Shown here: in pieces, positions 62,962-64,000 of the stretch
Layout of the letters: the number at the start of each line of letters is the position of its first letter
Position numbering within the stretch: position 1 is the first letter of the stretch
Source of the DNA: Palsa-504 sp963744575
Lineage (GTDB): Bacteria > Actinomycetota > Actinomycetes > Streptosporangiales > Streptosporangiaceae
DNA length: 64,000 nucleotides
Assembly: GCA_963744575.1 (NCBI GenBank)
Contig: CAVUUF010000016.1
Location: 744,001-808,000 of the forward strand
Reading direction: 5' to 3'
Notes under the pieces: generated by a model
What the model saw: the letters and a program-made list of their open reading frames with translations, nothing else
The model's database searches: none
Told to the model about the DNA's origin: nothing
Program-made: the position numbers and the translations under genes

Positions 62962-64000
62962 TCAGATCTCCATCCCGAACGCCCGGCTGAACCGTACGTC
63001 GCCCTCGGTGGTCTCCCTGATGTCGGCCAGCCCGTGGCCGATCATCAGGCTGCGCTCGATGCCGAGCCCGAACGCGAACCCGCTGTACCGGTCGGGGTCG
63101 ATGCCGCAGGCCACCAGGACCCGCGGGTTGACCATGCCGCAGCCGGCGATCTCGATCCAGCCCTGCGACCGGCACACCCGGCACGGGTCACCGCCCGGCT
63201 TGGCCGAGGCGCCGCGGCAGACGTGGCACTCCATCGACACGTCGCCCGACGGCTCGGTGAACGGGAAATAGTCCGGCCGCAGCCGGGTCCGCAGCCCGGA
63301 CCCGAACATCGCGTCCACGAAGGACTGGATCGCGCCGCGCAGGTCGGCCATGGTCAGGCCCTCGTCGACGGCGAGCCCCTCGATCTGGTGGAACACCGGG
63401 CTGTGGGTCGCGTCGAGCGCCTCGTTACGGTAGCAGCGGCCGGGGCTGACCACGTACAGCGGCAGCGGCCGGGTGAGCATCGACCTGATCTGCACCGGCG
63501 AGGTGTGCGTGCGCAGCACCATGCCCGACTTGCCCTTGGGCCCCTCGATGAACAAGGTGTCCTGCATCTCGCGGGCCGGGTGGTCGGGCGGGATGTTCAG
63601 CGCGTCGAAGTTGTACCACTCCGCCTCGACTTCGGGTCCTTCGGCGACCTCGTAGCCCATGGCGACGAACACGTCGGACAACCGGTCACCGAGCGTGGTG
63701 ACCGGATGCCGCGCCCCGGGCAGGGTCCGGTCCCACGGCAGCGTGACGTCGACCGCCTCGGTAACCAGTACCAGCCGGTCCCGTTCGGCCTGCAAAAGGA
63801 CCTGACGCTCGCGCAACGCCTCGCGGAGCTTGCCGCGGGCCGCCCCGACCCGGCGCCCCGCCTCGGCGCGGGCCTCGGGCGGCAGCGCGCCGATCTCGGC
63901 GCTGGCCGCCGACAGCGGCGCGCGGTCACCATCGTGCGCGATCCGCGCCGCCTTCAGTTCGTCGAGGGTCCCGGCGGCGGCGACGGCGGCGAGCGCCTCG
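62962..64000 (-). CDS. pheS: phenylalanyl-tRNA synthetase alpha subunit, 5' end beyond the window
   Basis: Class II catalytic chain, with about 346 codons visible. The frame stays open to the window edge through a coiled N-terminal arm (TLDELKAARIAHDGDRAPLS, REALRERQVLLQAERDRL), so the start lies outside. Motifs present are GYEVAEGPEVE, FNFDAL-like YNFDALNIPPDHPAR, LRTHTSPVQIR, GRCYRNEALDATH, and GFAFGLGIERSLMI (motif 3). A CHVC...CRVC pair is seen near residue 240. It forms the heterotetramer with PheT and is cotranscribed with pheT. Confidence 0.95.
   Translation of the reverse strand, partial: EALAAVAAAGTLDELKAARIAHDGDRAPLSAASAEIGALPPEARAEAGRRVGAARGKLREALRERQVLLQAERDRLVLVTEAVDVTLPWDRTLPGARHPVTTLGDRLSDVFVAMGYEVAEGPEVEAEWYNFDALNIPPDHPAREMQDTLFIEGPKGKSGMVLRTHTSPVQIRSMLTRPLPLYVVSPGRCYRNEALDATHSPVFHQIEGLAVDEGLTMADLRGAIQSFVDAMFGSGLRTRLRPDYFPFTEPSGDVSMECHVCRGASAKPGGDPCRVCRSQGWIEIAGCGMVNPRVLVACGIDPDRYSGFAFGLGIERSLMIGHGLADIRETTEGDVRFSRAFGMEI

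Overview
This 64 kb window is high-GC DNA with strong G/C bias at third codon positions, GTG and TTG starts, and actinobacterial gene neighbourhoods. It comes from an actinomycete of the Streptomyces / Streptosporangium / Mycobacterium breadth; I cannot name a genus. Two blocks look like conserved chromosomal core: glnE, glnA2, nadE, panB on the left, and tyrS, mpg, argH, argR, argF, argD, argB, argJ, argC, pheT, pheS on the right. These match neighbourhoods known from Streptomyces and Mycobacterium. The rRNA operon lies between accessory genes and tyrS. I see no phage, transposase, CRISPR array or plasmid function.

Layout. 0.2-12.5 kb: a small membrane protein, glnE, an aldehyde dehydrogenase, an FTR1 iron permease behind an IdeR/DmdR1-type iron box, an S9 peptidase, glnA2 (no adenylylation tyrosine), a GT87 mannosyltransferase and nadE, which is split by a frameshift in a G tract. 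12.5-17.6 kb: TetR and DHA2 efflux pump with a matching operator and a CRP-like palindrome, a serine hydrolase, and panB. 18-23.3 kb: an M15-like DUF5715 protein paired with an AsnB-type amidotransferase, a frameshifted AT3-SGNH acyltransferase, and a small CBM48 protein. 23.3-29.5 kb: an acetoin-dehydrogenase-type operon (acoX-acoA-acoB-acoC) followed by an SDR, with a truncated hydrolase upstream. 29.6-41.5 kb: mostly housekeeping or poorly known genes: a DUF2314-like protein, an F420 reductase, two tandem YbjQ genes, map, a cupin-like protein, a HAD phosphatase with a TPR partner, a DUF1015 protein, an MBL hydrolase and a disordered/TPR protein.

41.6-47.4 kb is a 16S-23S-5S operon on the minus strand with two promoters, processing stems and a terminator. 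47.4-56.8 kb is tyrS, mpg and the arginine cluster. The argD/argF, argB/argD and argJ/argB junctions overlap as ATGA or GTGA. An ARG-box-like dyad covers the argC -10. argG is absent from between argR and argH. A GC-only palindromic repeat lies in frame in the argB N terminus, and an inverted copy lies at the argF C terminus. The window closes with a membrane GGDEF diguanylate cyclase, an MFS exporter and pheT/pheS (pheS cut by the window edge).

The most unusual feature is at 58.68-58.95 kb, between the diguanylate cyclase and the MFS exporter. It is a tandem array of four eight-codon mini-genes on the plus strand, each with its own Shine-Dalgarno, encoding MRGESRS once and MRGESWG three times. 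The stop codon is kept through a TGA to TAG change. I know of no described family that matches it.

Three or four protein-coding genes carry single-base frame breaks, mostly in G/C runs (nadE, the AT3-SGNH gene, probably argF, and the hydrolase remnant). Assembly or sequencing error is therefore a live explanation for each.
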